Notes: generated by a model not told the origin, from the letters alone. A stretch of 64,000 bases of DNA from Streptococcus mitis (GCA_001914195.1 MKYF01000007.1:8712-72711), one strand, 5' to 3'; numbered from the stretch's first letter, positions 44,468 to 52,875 are shown. Translations and numbers: made by a program.

Positions 44468-44497
44468 ACAAAAAGGTGGCTATGTCACCTTTTTGTG
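44468..44497 (+). terminator. Terminator of pgk
   Basis: ACAAAAAGGTG pairs with CACCTTTTTGTGT. A second, perfect 10-bp hairpin (CTACAAAATC-TT-GATTTTGTAG) precedes it at 44419-44440. Confidence 0.85.
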
Positions 44498-44519
44498 TTA
44501 GTGTAGGTATTTGTGACGC

Positions 44520-44591
44520 GGTGGTGGAGCATCAATGGAACTTCTTGAAGGTAAAGTTCTTCCAGGACTTGCAGCCTTGACAGAAAAATAA
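44520..44591 (+). pseudogene. Duplicated 3' tail of pgk
   Basis: 72 bases encode GGGASMELLEGKVLPGLAAL-TEK and a stop, identical in protein to the pgk C-terminus but with many synonymous changes (for example GAA CTT CTT GAA against GAA CTT CTC GAA). It has no start codon or function. It looks like the leftover end of a diverged pgk allele after recombination. The remaining ~130 bases to the next gene carry only its promoter region. Confidence 0.88.
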
Positions 44592-44726
44592 GATTTTATA
44601 AATAAATCAAAGAAGAGAGGGATGGAAGTTCCTCTTTTCTTTTGCTTAAAATAAAAACGCTTCCTCTCAACTATTACTCATAAAAATCACCGATTTATGA
44701 TAAAATGGAAATAGAAAGTTGAGATT

Positions 44727-45254
44727 ATGAGTTATTTTAAAAAATACAAATTCGATAAATCCCAGTTTAAACTTGGTATGCGAACCTTTAAAACAGGTAT
44801 TGCTGTTTTTCTAGTTCTCTTGATTTTTGGCTTTTTTGGCTGGAAAGGTCTTCAAATTGGTGCTTTAACAGCGGTTTTTAGTCTGAGAGAAAGTTTTGAT
44901 AAGAGTGTTCATTTCGGAACTTCGCGTATTCTAGGAAATAGTATCGGTGGCCTCTATGCTCTGGTCTTCTTCTTATTAAATACCTTTTTCCACGAAGCCT
45001 TTTGGGTGGCCTTGGTAGTTGTTCCAATCTGCACCATGTTAACCATTATGACAAATGTAGCCATGAATAACAAAGCAGGGGTTATTGGTGGTGTAGCGGC
45101 TATGTTAATCATTACCCTATCGATTCCGAGTGGCGAAACAATTTTGTACGTATTTGCGCGTGTATCAGAAACTTTCATGGGAGTTTTTGTCGCAATTCTC
45201 GTAAATTACGATATTGATCGTATTCGGCTCTTTTTAGAGAAAAAAGAAAAATAA
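44727..45254 (+). CDS. FUSC/ArAE-like membrane protein
   Basis: 175 residues with about five to six membrane segments, resembling the N-terminal half of aromatic-acid exporter (ArAE, DUF939) proteins. The conserved start is FKLGMRTFKTGIAVFLVLLIFGFFGWKGLQIGALTAVFSLRESFDKSV. It lacks the cytoplasmic C-terminal domain of full exporters. Function unknown. The stop codon is immediately before the GlnR box of glnRA. Confidence 0.8.
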   Translation: MSYFKKYKFDKSQFKLGMRTFKTGIAVFLVLLIFGFFGWKGLQIGALTAVFSLRESFDKSVHFGTSRILGNSIGGLYALVFFLLNTFFHEAFWVALVVVPICTMLTIMTNVAMNNKAGVIGGVAAMLIITLSIPSGETILYVFARVSETFMGVFVAILVNYDIDRIRLFLEKKEK

Positions 45255-45271
45255 TGTTACATTTTATAACA
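45255..45271 (+). promoter_or_regulatory. GlnR box
   Basis: TGTTA-CATTTTA-TAACA exactly fits the GlnR/TnrA operator TGTNA-N7-TNACA. It lies 8 bases upstream of the glnR -35. Confidence 0.88.
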
Positions 45272-45278
45272 TTATCAA

Positions 45279-45307
45279 TTGACGTTTGTCTTTTTTTAGA
45301 CTATAAT
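45279..45307 (+). promoter_or_regulatory. glnRA promoter
   Basis: TTGACG (45279-45284), 17 bases, TATAAT (45302-45307). Autorepressed by GlnR through the box just upstream. Confidence 0.82.
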
Positions 45308-45330
45308 AGACAGAAAGAAGGAAATTGTAA

Positions 45331-45687
45331 ATGAAGGAAAAAGAATTTCGCCGAAATATGGCTGTTTTTCCTATCGGCAGTGTTATGAAGTTGACCGATC
45401 TATCGGCGCGTCAGATTCGTTATTATGAAGATCAAGAGTTGATCAAACCTGATCGAAACGAAGGGAACCGTCGCATGTATTCCTTGAATGACATGGATCG
45501 TCTGCTTGAAATCAAAGATTATATCTCTGAAGGTTATAATATCGCTGCCATTAAGAAAAAATATGCTGAACGTGAAGCGAAATCCAAGAAAGCGGTGAGT
45601 CAGACTGAGGTGCGTCGTGCACTTCATAATGAACTCCTCCAACAGGGTCGCTTTGCTTCAGTACGGTCACCTTTTGGTCGCGGTTAG
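45331..45687 (+). CDS. glnR: MerR-family nitrogen regulator GlnR
   Basis: 118 residues with an N-terminal MerR winged helix (SVMKLTDLSARQIRYYEDQELIKPDRNEGNRRMYSLNDMDRL) and a short C-terminal tail that senses feedback-inhibited glutamine synthetase in relatives. It represses glnRA and other nitrogen genes when glutamine is plentiful. A GlnR box precedes it and glnA follows. Confidence 0.95.
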   Translation: MKEKEFRRNMAVFPIGSVMKLTDLSARQIRYYEDQELIKPDRNEGNRRMYSLNDMDRLLEIKDYISEGYNIAAIKKKYAEREAKSKKAVSQTEVRRALHNELLQQGRFASVRSPFGRG

Positions 45688-45723
45688 GCAACCGCAAGTA
45701 GTCATACATTAAGGAGAAAACTC

Positions 45724-47070
45724 ATGCCAATCACAGCTGCAGATATTCGTCGTGAAGTCAAGGAAAAAAATGTTACCTTTATTCGTCTCATGTTCTCAGA
45801 TATTTTGGGAACCATGAAAAACGTCGAAATTCCTGCTACAGATGAACAGTTAGATAAAGTCTTGTCAAATAAGGCTATGTTTGATGGATCTTCTATTGAA
45901 GGTTTTGTACGTATCAATGAGTCAGATATGTACTTGTACCCAGACTTGGATACATGGACAGTCTTCCCGTGGGGAGATGAAAATGGAAGTGTTGCAGGTT
46001 TGATCTGTGATGTCTATACAACGGAAGGTGAACCGTTTGCAGGTGACCCTCGTGGCAATTTGAAACGTGCTCTTCGTCACATGGAAGAAGTGGGATTCAA
46101 ATCCTTTAACCTTGGACCAGAGCCAGAATTCTTCCTATTTAAGTTGGATGAAAATGGAGACCCAACACTTGAAGTGAATGACAAGGGTGGCTACTTTGAT
46201 TTGGCGCCTACTGACCTTGCGGACAACACACGTCGTGAGATTGTCAATGTCTTGACCAAAATGGGATTTGAAGTAGAAGCCAGTCACCACGAGGTTGCGG
46301 TTGGACAGCATGAGATTGACTTTAAGTACGATGAAGTTCTCCGTGCTTGTGATAAGATTCAAATCTTTAAACTTGTTGTTAAGACCATTGCTCGCAAACA
46401 TGGTCTTTACGCAACCTTTATGGCAAAACCAAAATTTGGTATTGCTGGATCAGGTATGCACTGTAATATGTCCTTGTTTGATGCAGAAGGAAACAATGCC
46501 TTCTTTGATCCAAATGATCCAAAAGGAATGCAGTTGTCAGAAACGGCCTACCATTTCCTTGGCGGTTTGATTAAGCATGCCTACAACTATACTGCCATCA
46601 TGAACCCAACAGTTAACTCATACAAACGTTTGGTTCCAGGTTATGAAGCACCTGTTTACATTGCTTGGGCTGGTCGTAACCGTTCGCCACTTGTACGCGT
46701 GCCTGCTTCACGTGGTATGGGAACTCGTCTTGAGTTGCGTTCAGTGGATCCAATGGCAAACCCTTACATCGCTATGGCTGTTCTTTTGGAAGTTGGTTTG
46801 CATGGTATTGAAAATAAAATCGAAGCACCAGCTCCTATCGAAGAAAATATATACATCATGACAGCAGAAGAGCGTAAGGAAGCTGGTATTACAGACCTTC
46901 CATCAACCCTTCACAACGCTTTGAAAGCTTTGACAGAAGATGAAGTTGTCAGAGCAGCTCTTGGAGAACATATCTATACTAGTTTCCTTGAAGCCAAACG
47001 AATCGAATGGGCAAGTTATGCAACCTTCGTTTCACAATGGGAAATTGATAATTATTTAGACCTTTACTAA
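45724..47070 (+). CDS. glnA: Glutamine synthetase, type I
   Basis: 448 residues; makes glutamine from glutamate, ammonia and ATP as a dodecamer. The hallmarks are FDGSSIEGFVRINESDMYLYPD, the ATP loop KPKFGIAGSGMHCNMS and the NPTVNSYKRLVPGYEAP signature. The length without the ~25-residue insertion and the GlnR link suggest the GSI-alpha type, feedback-inhibited rather than adenylylated. Second gene of glnRA, ending at a terminator. Confidence 0.96.
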   Translation: MPITAADIRREVKEKNVTFIRLMFSDILGTMKNVEIPATDEQLDKVLSNKAMFDGSSIEGFVRINESDMYLYPDLDTWTVFPWGDENGSVAGLICDVYTTEGEPFAGDPRGNLKRALRHMEEVGFKSFNLGPEPEFFLFKLDENGDPTLEVNDKGGYFDLAPTDLADNTRREIVNVLTKMGFEVEASHHEVAVGQHEIDFKYDEVLRACDKIQIFKLVVKTIARKHGLYATFMAKPKFGIAGSGMHCNMSLFDAEGNNAFFDPNDPKGMQLSETAYHFLGGLIKHAYNYTAIMNPTVNSYKRLVPGYEAPVYIAWAGRNRSPLVRVPASRGMGTRLELRSVDPMANPYIAMAVLLEVGLHGIENKIEAPAPIEENIYIMTAEERKEAGITDLPSTLHNALKALTEDEVVRAALGEHIYTSFLEAKRIEWASYATFVSQWEIDNYLDLY

Positions 47071-47083
47071 TACTAATATAGAA

Positions 47084-47117
47084 GGAAGATTGTCCGTGAG
47101 GATGATCTTTTTTTCTT
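47084..47117 (+). terminator. Terminator of glnRA
   Basis: AAGATTGTCC-GTGA-GGATGATCTT followed by TTTTTC. Confidence 0.8.
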
Positions 47118-47123
47118 GTGTTT

Positions 47124-47167
47124 TATATCGAGGTGTGATATATTTTATATAACGAAGTGCGATATAT
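47124..47167 (+). promoter_or_regulatory. Direct repeat upstream of padR-like gene, probable operator
   Basis: TATATCGAGGTGTGATATAT (47124-47143) and TATAACGAAGTGCGATATAT (47148-47167) agree at 17 of 20 positions and are 24 bp apart. They overlap the region where the -10 must lie (TATATT/TATATA). This suggests autoregulation by the PadR protein. Confidence 0.55.
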
Positions 47168-47192
47168 CGAACTGAATTGGAGGTGAGTGCAA

Positions 47193-47513
47193 ATGGAATT
47201 AACGGATAAGATTCGTCGAGTTTATCTTCCGATGACGGAAACGGGTTTTTATATCTTGTTCTGCCTGCAAAAGGAAGGTCATGGTTATAGTATTACGCAA
47301 AAGGTCAAGGAGATGACGGATTCGCAAGTTTCGATTAGTCCTGGAACTATGTATGGAACCTTGTCAAAGATGGAAAAGGATGGTTTGATTTCCTTTGTCC
47401 GTGAAGAGGAGAAGCGTAAAATCTATCAGATGACAGACTTGGGACGCAAAGTCTTAGATATTGAATTGAAACGTATTGAACGGCTCTATAGAAACAGTCT
47501 GGAGGGAAGATGA
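47193..47513 (+). CDS. PadR-family transcriptional regulator
   Basis: 106 residues from ATG 47193 (9 bases after GGAGG); a GTG two codons upstream is too close to the ribosome-binding site. The winged helix is typical: TGFYILFCLQKEGHGYSITQKVKEMTDSQVSISPGTMYGTLSKMEKDGLISFVREEEKRKIYQMTDLG. Such small PadR proteins respond to ligands or membrane stress and repress the genes that follow. It overlaps the first DUF2812 gene by 4 bases. Confidence 0.88.
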   Translation: MELTDKIRRVYLPMTETGFYILFCLQKEGHGYSITQKVKEMTDSQVSISPGTMYGTLSKMEKDGLISFVREEEKRKIYQMTDLGRKVLDIELKRIERLYRNSLEGR

Positions 47514-48088
47514 TGGAAAAGAAGGTTGTTTATAGAATTGCTACCATTGCGGATTATGATAGAGAGGCTTTATATCTTAGAAAAATGCATGCTAAGGGCT
47601 GGAAACTTAGGAAAGTAAGCTATTCTATCTTATTGTTTGCAGTTAAGTATAACTTTGAAAAGTGTCACCCTGAGCAAGTGTCTTATCAGTTGGACTTTTA
47701 CCCAATGGAAAAATCAGAGAGAGCTTCCTATTTACAACTGTTTAAAGACTGTGGCTGGGAGCATATTACAGACTTTAATAGTTTTTCCTATTTTAGAAAA
47801 GTACATTCTGAAATTGAATCGGATGCAGAGTTTGAAATTTATAATGACGCGGCCGGGAAGTTAGCTATGGTTAATCGCATTTTAAGACTGCGATTAGTAC
47901 CTGTTTTACTTTTGCTAGCCATACATATACCATTCTTACTTAAGTTGCTCAATAAAAGTAATGCGTATGGTCTATGGAGTTTATTTGCGGTCGGGCTAGA
48001 TATTTTCTTGTCTTTAATCCTTTTGTTAATAGTTGCCTATATTAGCTGGAAGTTATGGCATAAAAAGAAGGAATTATCAGATTTTTGA
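47510..48088 (+). CDS. DUF2812 membrane protein (first of two)
   Basis: 192 residues. The N-terminal 110 residues form a DUF2812 domain (YLRKMHAKGWKLRKVSYSILLFAVKYNFEKCHPEQVSYQLDFYP, then FKDCGWEHITDFNSFSYFRK). Two membrane segments follow (about 125-145, 160-182). Function unknown; PadR-DUF2812 pairs are common in firmicutes, and the PadR protein probably controls it. ATG 47510 and 47513 are both possible. Confidence 0.75.
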   Translation: MMEKKVVYRIATIADYDREALYLRKMHAKGWKLRKVSYSILLFAVKYNFEKCHPEQVSYQLDFYPMEKSERASYLQLFKDCGWEHITDFNSFSYFRKVHSEIESDAEFEIYNDAAGKLAMVNRILRLRLVPVLLLLAIHIPFLLKLLNKSNAYGLWSLFAVGLDIFLSLILLLIVAYISWKLWHKKKELSDF

Positions 48089-48122
48089 TAGGGTAGGTAT
48101 GCTCAAAATTGGAGGGGAAGTC

Positions 48123-48635
48123 ATGATAAATAAAAAGCAATTTCGAATTTTCACCGTTGTTGATTTGGATAAGGAAGAAGAGTATTTGCATGAGATGCAC
48201 TTGAAAGGTTGGAGGTATAGAACGAGTCGTTTTGGTTTGTTCTATTTTGACCAATGTCAACCAGACGATGTCATCTACTGTATCTATGATTCTAGATTTC
48301 TTAAAAAGTATAAGCATGAACTGCAAGATTTTAGAAATAGAGGTTGGGAATTGATAGGAGCAGGTTCTTGTTCGATTCTTCGTAAATCGTCTTCTAATTT
48401 ACTTCCAGAGGATCAAGTCTATATGAGTAAGGGGCTCAGATGGGAAGTTATGCGAAATAGACTTCGTTCATGTACAGTTGCTTTCTCAGGTGGTCTTGTT
48501 GTTTGTATGAGTTCGTTTAGAGAGGAACTTTCTATGTCTTTCTTTATTATTTTTGTTTTATATGCTTTTCTGATTTCTTATTTAATTCTTGGTTATTTAA
48601 GACTTAAAAGGGCATACCGAGTATATGGAAGGTAG
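48123..48635 (+). CDS. DUF2812 membrane protein (second of two)
   Basis: 170 residues from ATG 48123, preceded by GGAGGGGAAG. An in-frame extension to 48033 would overlap the first gene and is less likely. It has a DUF2812 domain (YLHEMHLKGWRYRTSRFGLFYFDQCQPDDVIYCIYD, then FRNRGWELIGAGSCSILRK) and two weak membrane segments near the C-terminus. It is a diverged paralogue of its neighbour, sharing the GW and CxPxxV pattern. Confidence 0.72.
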   Translation: MINKKQFRIFTVVDLDKEEEYLHEMHLKGWRYRTSRFGLFYFDQCQPDDVIYCIYDSRFLKKYKHELQDFRNRGWELIGAGSCSILRKSSSNLLPEDQVYMSKGLRWEVMRNRLRSCTVAFSGGLVVCMSSFREELSMSFFIIFVLYAFLISYLILGYLRLKRAYRVYGR

Positions 48636-48659
48636 GGTTCTAGGTCTTCAGACTGATTT

Positions 48660-48686
48660 TTAGCACTCTTGATAAAAGAGTGCTAA
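48660..48686 (+). promoter_or_regulatory. CIRCE element 1 (HrcA operator)
   Basis: TTAGCACTC-N9-GAGTGCTAA, a perfect CIRCE, 17 bases upstream of the -35. Confidence 0.96.
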
Positions 48687-48703
48687 TTTTTTAAGTTTTT
48701 ATC

Positions 48704-48731
48704 TTGACATTCTTTTTTAAGGGTGTATAAT
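48704..48731 (+). promoter_or_regulatory. hrcA operon promoter
   Basis: TTGACA (48704-48709), 16 bases, TATAAT (48726-48731), placed between the two CIRCE elements. Confidence 0.85.
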
Positions 48732-48742
48732 AGAATCATGAG

Positions 48743-48769
48743 TTAGCACTTGAATGCATCGAGTGCTAA
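48743..48769 (+). promoter_or_regulatory. CIRCE element 2 (HrcA operator)
   Basis: TTAGCACTT-N9-GAGTGCTAA, with one changed base in the left arm, just downstream of the start point. Confidence 0.94.
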
Positions 48770-48795
48770 TCGATCAGACAGAGAGGAGTGATGAG

Positions 48796-49830
48796 ATGGT
48801 TACAGAGCGTCAGCAGGATATTTTAAATCTGATTATTGACATCTTTACCAAAACGCACGAACCTGTCGGATCCAAAACCTTGCAAGAGTCTATTAACTCT
48901 AGCAGTGCAACCATTCGTAATGATATGGCAGCTCTAGAAAAGCAAGGTTTGCTTGAAAAGGCTCATACTTCAAGTGGTCGGATGCCAAGTATTGCTGGTT
49001 TTCAGTACTATGTGAAACACTCACTGGATTTTGATCGACTGGCTGAAAATGAGGTTTACGAGATTGTCAAAGCCTTTGATCAGGAATTCTTCAAGCTAGA
49101 GGATATTCTGCAAGAGGCTGCTAATCTACTAACAGACTTGAGTGGCTGTACGGTAGTAGCACTGGATGTTGAGCCGAGCAGGCAACGTTTGACAGCCTTT
49201 GATATCGTTGTTTTGGGGCAACATACAGCCTTGGCAGTATTCACCCTAGACGAGTCTCGAACGGTTACTAGTCAGTTTCTGATTCCAAGGAACTTTTTGC
49301 AGGAGGATTTGCTGAAACTGAAGAGCATCATTCAGGAACGTTTCCTCGGTCACACCGTTCTGGATATTCACTACAAGATTCGGACGGAGATTCCGCAGAT
49401 TATCCAGCGTTACTTTACAACAACGGATAATGTGATTGATCTCTTTGAACATATCTTTAAAGAAATGTTCAACGAAAACATTGTGGTGGCGGGCAAGGTC
49501 AATCTCTTAAATTTTGCTAATCTAGCGGCTTATCAGTTCTTTGACCATCCGCAAAAGGTGGCCTTGGAGATTCGTGAGGGGTTACATGAGGATCAGATGC
49601 AAAACGTCCGTGTTGCAGACAGTCAAGAGTCCTGTCTAGCTGATCTAGCGGTGATTAGTAGCAAGTTCCTCATTCCTTATCGGGGAGTTGGAATTCTAGC
49701 CATTATCGGTCCAGTCAATCTGGATTACCAACAGCTAATCAACCAAGTCAATGTGGTCAATCGTGTTTTGACCATGAAGTTGACAGATTTTTACCGCTAC
49801 CTCAGCAGTAATCATTACGAAGTACATTAA
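48796..49830 (+). CDS. hrcA: Heat-inducible transcription repressor HrcA
   Basis: 344 residues from ATG 48796 (ribosome-binding site GAGAGGAG); an in-frame ATG at 48754 lies inside CIRCE 2 and is not used. The N-terminal winged helix is TERQQDILNLIIDIFTKTHEPVGSKTL ... SSATIRNDMAALEKQGLLEKAHTSSGRMPS, followed by a GAF-like core. HrcA binds CIRCE with help from GroEL and represses this operon and groESL. Confidence 0.96.
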   Translation: MVTERQQDILNLIIDIFTKTHEPVGSKTLQESINSSSATIRNDMAALEKQGLLEKAHTSSGRMPSIAGFQYYVKHSLDFDRLAENEVYEIVKAFDQEFFKLEDILQEAANLLTDLSGCTVVALDVEPSRQRLTAFDIVVLGQHTALAVFTLDESRTVTSQFLIPRNFLQEDLLKLKSIIQERFLGHTVLDIHYKIRTEIPQIIQRYFTTTDNVIDLFEHIFKEMFNENIVVAGKVNLLNFANLAAYQFFDHPQKVALEIREGLHEDQMQNVRVADSQESCLADLAVISSKFLIPYRGVGILAIIGPVNLDYQQLINQVNVVNRVLTMKLTDFYRYLSSNHYEVH

Positions 49831-49856
49831 GATTGAAATCATTAAAGGAGGCGAAA

Positions 49857-50381
49857 ATGGCCCAAGATATAAAAAATGAAGAAGTAGAAGAAGTTCAAGA
49901 AGAGGAAGTTGTGGAAACGGTAGAAGAAACAACTCCTGAGAAGTCTGAGTTGGACTTGGCAAATGAACGTGCAGATGAGTTCGAAAATAAATACCTTCGC
50001 GCTCATGCGGAAATGCAAAATATCCAACGCCGTGCCAATGAAGAGCGTCAAAACTTACAACGTTATCGTAGCCAGGACTTGGCAAAAGCGATTCTCCCTT
50101 CTTTGGATAACCTTGAGCGTGCACTCGCAGTTGAAGGTTTGACAGACGATGTCAAAAAAGGATTGGAAATGGTGCAAGAAAGCTTGATTCACGCTTTGAA
50201 AGAAGAAGGAATCGAAGAAATCGCAGCTGACGGTGAATTTGACCATAACTACCATATGGCCATCCAAACTCTCCCAGCAGACGATGAACACCCAGCAGAT
50301 ACCATCGCCCAAGTCTTCCAAAAAGGCTACAAACTCCATGACCGCATCCTACGCCCAGCCATGGTAGTGGTGTATAATTAG
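49857..50381 (+). CDS. grpE: Nucleotide exchange factor GrpE
   Basis: 174 residues from ATG 49857, just after AAAGGAGGCG. The N-terminus is very acidic (EEVEEVQEEEVVETVEE). The long helix is ERADEFENKYLRAHAEMQNIQRRANEE and the C-terminal beta domain ends DRILRPAMVVV. It releases ADP from DnaK. Position between hrcA and dnaK is standard. Confidence 0.96.
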   Translation: MAQDIKNEEVEEVQEEEVVETVEETTPEKSELDLANERADEFENKYLRAHAEMQNIQRRANEERQNLQRYRSQDLAKAILPSLDNLERALAVEGLTDDVKKGLEMVQESLIHALKEEGIEEIAADGEFDHNYHMAIQTLPADDEHPADTIAQVFQKGYKLHDRILRPAMVVVYN

Positions 50382-50420
50382 AAATTTTATATGTCGAAAC
50401 AATATAGCAGGAAGATGAGA

Positions 50421-50648
50421 ATGAAAAAGATAGCGGCTACAAATTGGGCTATTGGAATTGTCGTTTTCTTTCTGGTAGTAGGGATATTTTTTGCTTATCC
50501 TATTTCGGAAGGAGCACAAGTTTCTTATTTTGGAACGCAACCAGTAATTTGGCTGCAAAAAGTATTAGAACTTATATTGCAACCTATTTTAATTGGTCAA
50601 TTGTTATTCTTGCTTACAGAAGATATATCAGTAAGTAAGAAAGACTGA
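50421..50648 (+). CDS. Small hypothetical membrane protein between grpE and dnaK
   Basis: 75 residues from ATG 50421, 8 bases after AGGA; starts at 50391 and 50415 are also in frame. Two hydrophobic segments (TNWAIGIVVFFLVVGIFFAY and VIWLQKVLELILQPILIGQLLFLL). I recognise no family. It is unusual inside the heat-shock operon and may be an addition specific to this lineage. Confidence 0.6.
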   Translation: MKKIAATNWAIGIVVFFLVVGIFFAYPISEGAQVSYFGTQPVIWLQKVLELILQPILIGQLLFLLTEDISVSKKD

Positions 50649-50654
50649 TTTAGT

Positions 50655-50852
50655 ATTGTCCGAAACGACAATAAACTATGAAGAAAGATAAGAGGCAAGC
50701 CGGAGGCTTGCAAGGAAGATATTTCCCGCCGTGGTGAAAGTTTCAGTAGCTTCTGCTACTGAAACAGGGGATTTTTGAGACAATAGACTCAAAAATAAGT
50801 GATGAAATCCCGAAGGGAGTTGCTCACGTCCCCACCACTTAAGGGAAATATC
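50655..50852 (+). ncRNA. Highly structured untranslated region upstream of dnaK
   Basis: A ~200-base gap that folds extensively. Hairpins: ATTGTC/GACAAT (50655-50672) and GCAAGC/GCTTGC (50695-50711). A closing helix pairs GATATTTCCC (50718-50727) with GGGAAATATC (50843-50852), continued by GTGGTG/CACCAC. Inside it are a perfect 11-bp hairpin GTTTCAGTAGC-TTCT-GCTACTGAAAC (50740-50765) and GGGATTT/AAATCCC (50768-50811), which competes with TCCC-GAA-GGGA. It matches no riboswitch that I know. It could govern dnaK translation or mRNA processing. Confidence 0.55.
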
Positions 50853-50887
50853 AAAAATAGAAAATTAACTAACAAGGAGAAAAACAC

Positions 50888-52711
50888 ATGTCTAAAATTA
50901 TCGGTATTGACTTAGGTACAACAAACTCAGCAGTAGCAGTTCTTGAAGGAACTGAAAGCAAAATCATCGCAAACCCAGAAGGTAACCGCACAACTCCATC
51001 TGTAGTATCATTCAAAAACGGAGAAATCATCGTTGGTGATGCTGCAAAACGTCAAGCAGTTACAAACCCAGATACAGTCATCTCTATCAAATCTAAAATG
51101 GGAACTTCTGAAAAAGTTTCTGCAAACGGAAAAGAATACACTCCACAAGAAATCTCAGCTATGATTCTTCAATACTTGAAAGGCTACGCTGAAGACTACC
51201 TTGGCGAAAAAGTTACTAAAGCAGTTATCACAGTTCCAGCTTACTTTAACGATGCTCAACGTCAAGCAACAAAAGACGCTGGTAAAATCGCTGGTCTTGA
51301 AGTAGAACGTATCGTCAACGAACCAACTGCAGCCGCTCTTGCTTACGGTTTGGACAAGACTGACAAAGAAGAAAAAATCTTGGTATTTGACCTTGGTGGT
51401 GGTACATTCGACGTCTCTATCCTTGAATTGGGTGACGGCGTCTTCGATGTATTGTCAACTGCAGGGGACAACAAACTTGGTGGTGATGACTTTGACCAAA
51501 AAATCATCGACCACTTGGTAGCAGAATTTAAAAAAGAAAACGGTATTGACTTGTCTACTGACAAGATGGCAATGCAACGTTTGAAAGATGCAGCTGAAAA
51601 AGCGAAGAAAGACCTTTCTGGTGTAACTTCAACACAAATCAGCTTGCCATTTATCACTGCTGGTGAAGCTGGACCTCTTCACTTGGAAATGACTTTGACT
51701 CGTGCTAAATTTGACGATTTGACTCGTGACCTTGTAGAACGTACAAAAGTTCCAGTTCGTCAAGCCCTTTCAGATGCAGGTTTGAGCTTGTCAGAAATCG
51801 ACGAAGTTATCCTTGTTGGTGGTTCAACTCGTATCCCAGCCGTTGTAGAAGCTGTTAAAGCTGAAACTGGTAAAGAGCCAAACAAATCAGTAAACCCTGA
51901 CGAAGTAGTTGCTATGGGTGCTGCCATCCAAGGTGGTGTCATCACTGGTGATGTCAAAGACGTTGTCCTTCTTGACGTAACACCATTGTCACTTGGTATC
52001 GAAACAATGGGTGGTGTCTTCACAAAACTCATCGATCGTAACACAACAATTCCAACATCTAAATCACAAGTCTTCTCAACTGCGGCAGACAACCAACCAG
52101 CCGTTGATATCCACGTTCTTCAAGGTGAACGCCCAATGGCAGCAGATAACAAGACTCTTGGACGTTTCCAATTGACAGATATCCCAGCTGCACCTCGTGG
52201 AATTCCTCAAATCGAAGTAACATTTGATATCGACAAGAACGGTATCGTGTCTGTTAAAGCTAAAGACCTTGGAACTCAAAAAGAACAAACTATTGTGATC
52301 CAATCTAACTCAGGTTTGACTGACGAAGAAATCGACCGCATGATGAAAGATGCAGAAGCTAACGCTGAAGCAGATAAGAAACGTAAAGAAGAAGTTGACC
52401 TTCGTAATGAAGTAGACCAAGCAATCTTTGCGACTGAAAAGACAATCAAGGAAACTGAAGGCAAAGGATTCGACGCAGAACGTGACGCTGCCCAATCTGC
52501 CCTTGATGACCTTAAGAAAGCGCAAGAAGACAACAACTTGGACGACATGAAAGCAAAACTTGAAGCATTGAACGAAAAAGCTCAAGGACTTGCTGTTAAA
52601 CTCTACGAACAAGCTGCAGCAGCTCAACAAGCTCAAGCAGGAGCAGAAGGCGCACAAGCCACAGGAAACGCAGGCGATGACGTCGTAGACGGAGAGTTTA
52701 CTGAGAAATAA
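50888..52711 (+). CDS. dnaK: Chaperone DnaK (Hsp70)
   Basis: 607 residues. The ATPase domain has IIGIDLGTTNSAVAV, the phosphate loop DLGGGTFDVSILELGDG and VLVGGSTRIPAV. The substrate domain starts near 380, and the C-terminal disordered Gln/Ala-rich tail ends GDDVVDGEFTEK. It folds proteins with DnaJ and GrpE. Strong codon bias. AACAAGGAGAAAAAC precedes the ATG. In the HrcA regulon. Confidence 0.97.
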   Translation: MSKIIGIDLGTTNSAVAVLEGTESKIIANPEGNRTTPSVVSFKNGEIIVGDAAKRQAVTNPDTVISIKSKMGTSEKVSANGKEYTPQEISAMILQYLKGYAEDYLGEKVTKAVITVPAYFNDAQRQATKDAGKIAGLEVERIVNEPTAAALAYGLDKTDKEEKILVFDLGGGTFDVSILELGDGVFDVLSTAGDNKLGGDDFDQKIIDHLVAEFKKENGIDLSTDKMAMQRLKDAAEKAKKDLSGVTSTQISLPFITAGEAGPLHLEMTLTRAKFDDLTRDLVERTKVPVRQALSDAGLSLSEIDEVILVGGSTRIPAVVEAVKAETGKEPNKSVNPDEVVAMGAAIQGGVITGDVKDVVLLDVTPLSLGIETMGGVFTKLIDRNTTIPTSKSQVFSTAADNQPAVDIHVLQGERPMAADNKTLGRFQLTDIPAAPRGIPQIEVTFDIDKNGIVSVKAKDLGTQKEQTIVIQSNSGLTDEEIDRMMKDAEANAEADKKRKEEVDLRNEVDQAIFATEKTIKETEGKGFDAERDAAQSALDDLKKAQEDNNLDDMKAKLEALNEKAQGLAVKLYEQAAAAQQAQAGAEGAQATGNAGDDVVDGEFTEK

Positions 52712-52875
52712 TATGCAAAGCCCGTTAAAACCTCACAGTGAAAATAGGAAATCTGACGCAGAAACTTTAGTTTCTAGAAAGATTTATCTTTTTCACCAAG
52801 AGGCTAGGGCGTGCTCGATTTAGCATTACTAGTTTGATTTTTAAAACTCGAACGTCGTAATGATAGGAAGAAATC

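Noticed and set aside
50655..50852. A known riboswitch or tracrRNA-like element before dnaK
   Set aside because: None of the conserved cores that I know (TPP, SAM, FMN, purine, glycine, PreQ1) can be found; left as unidentified structured RNA.
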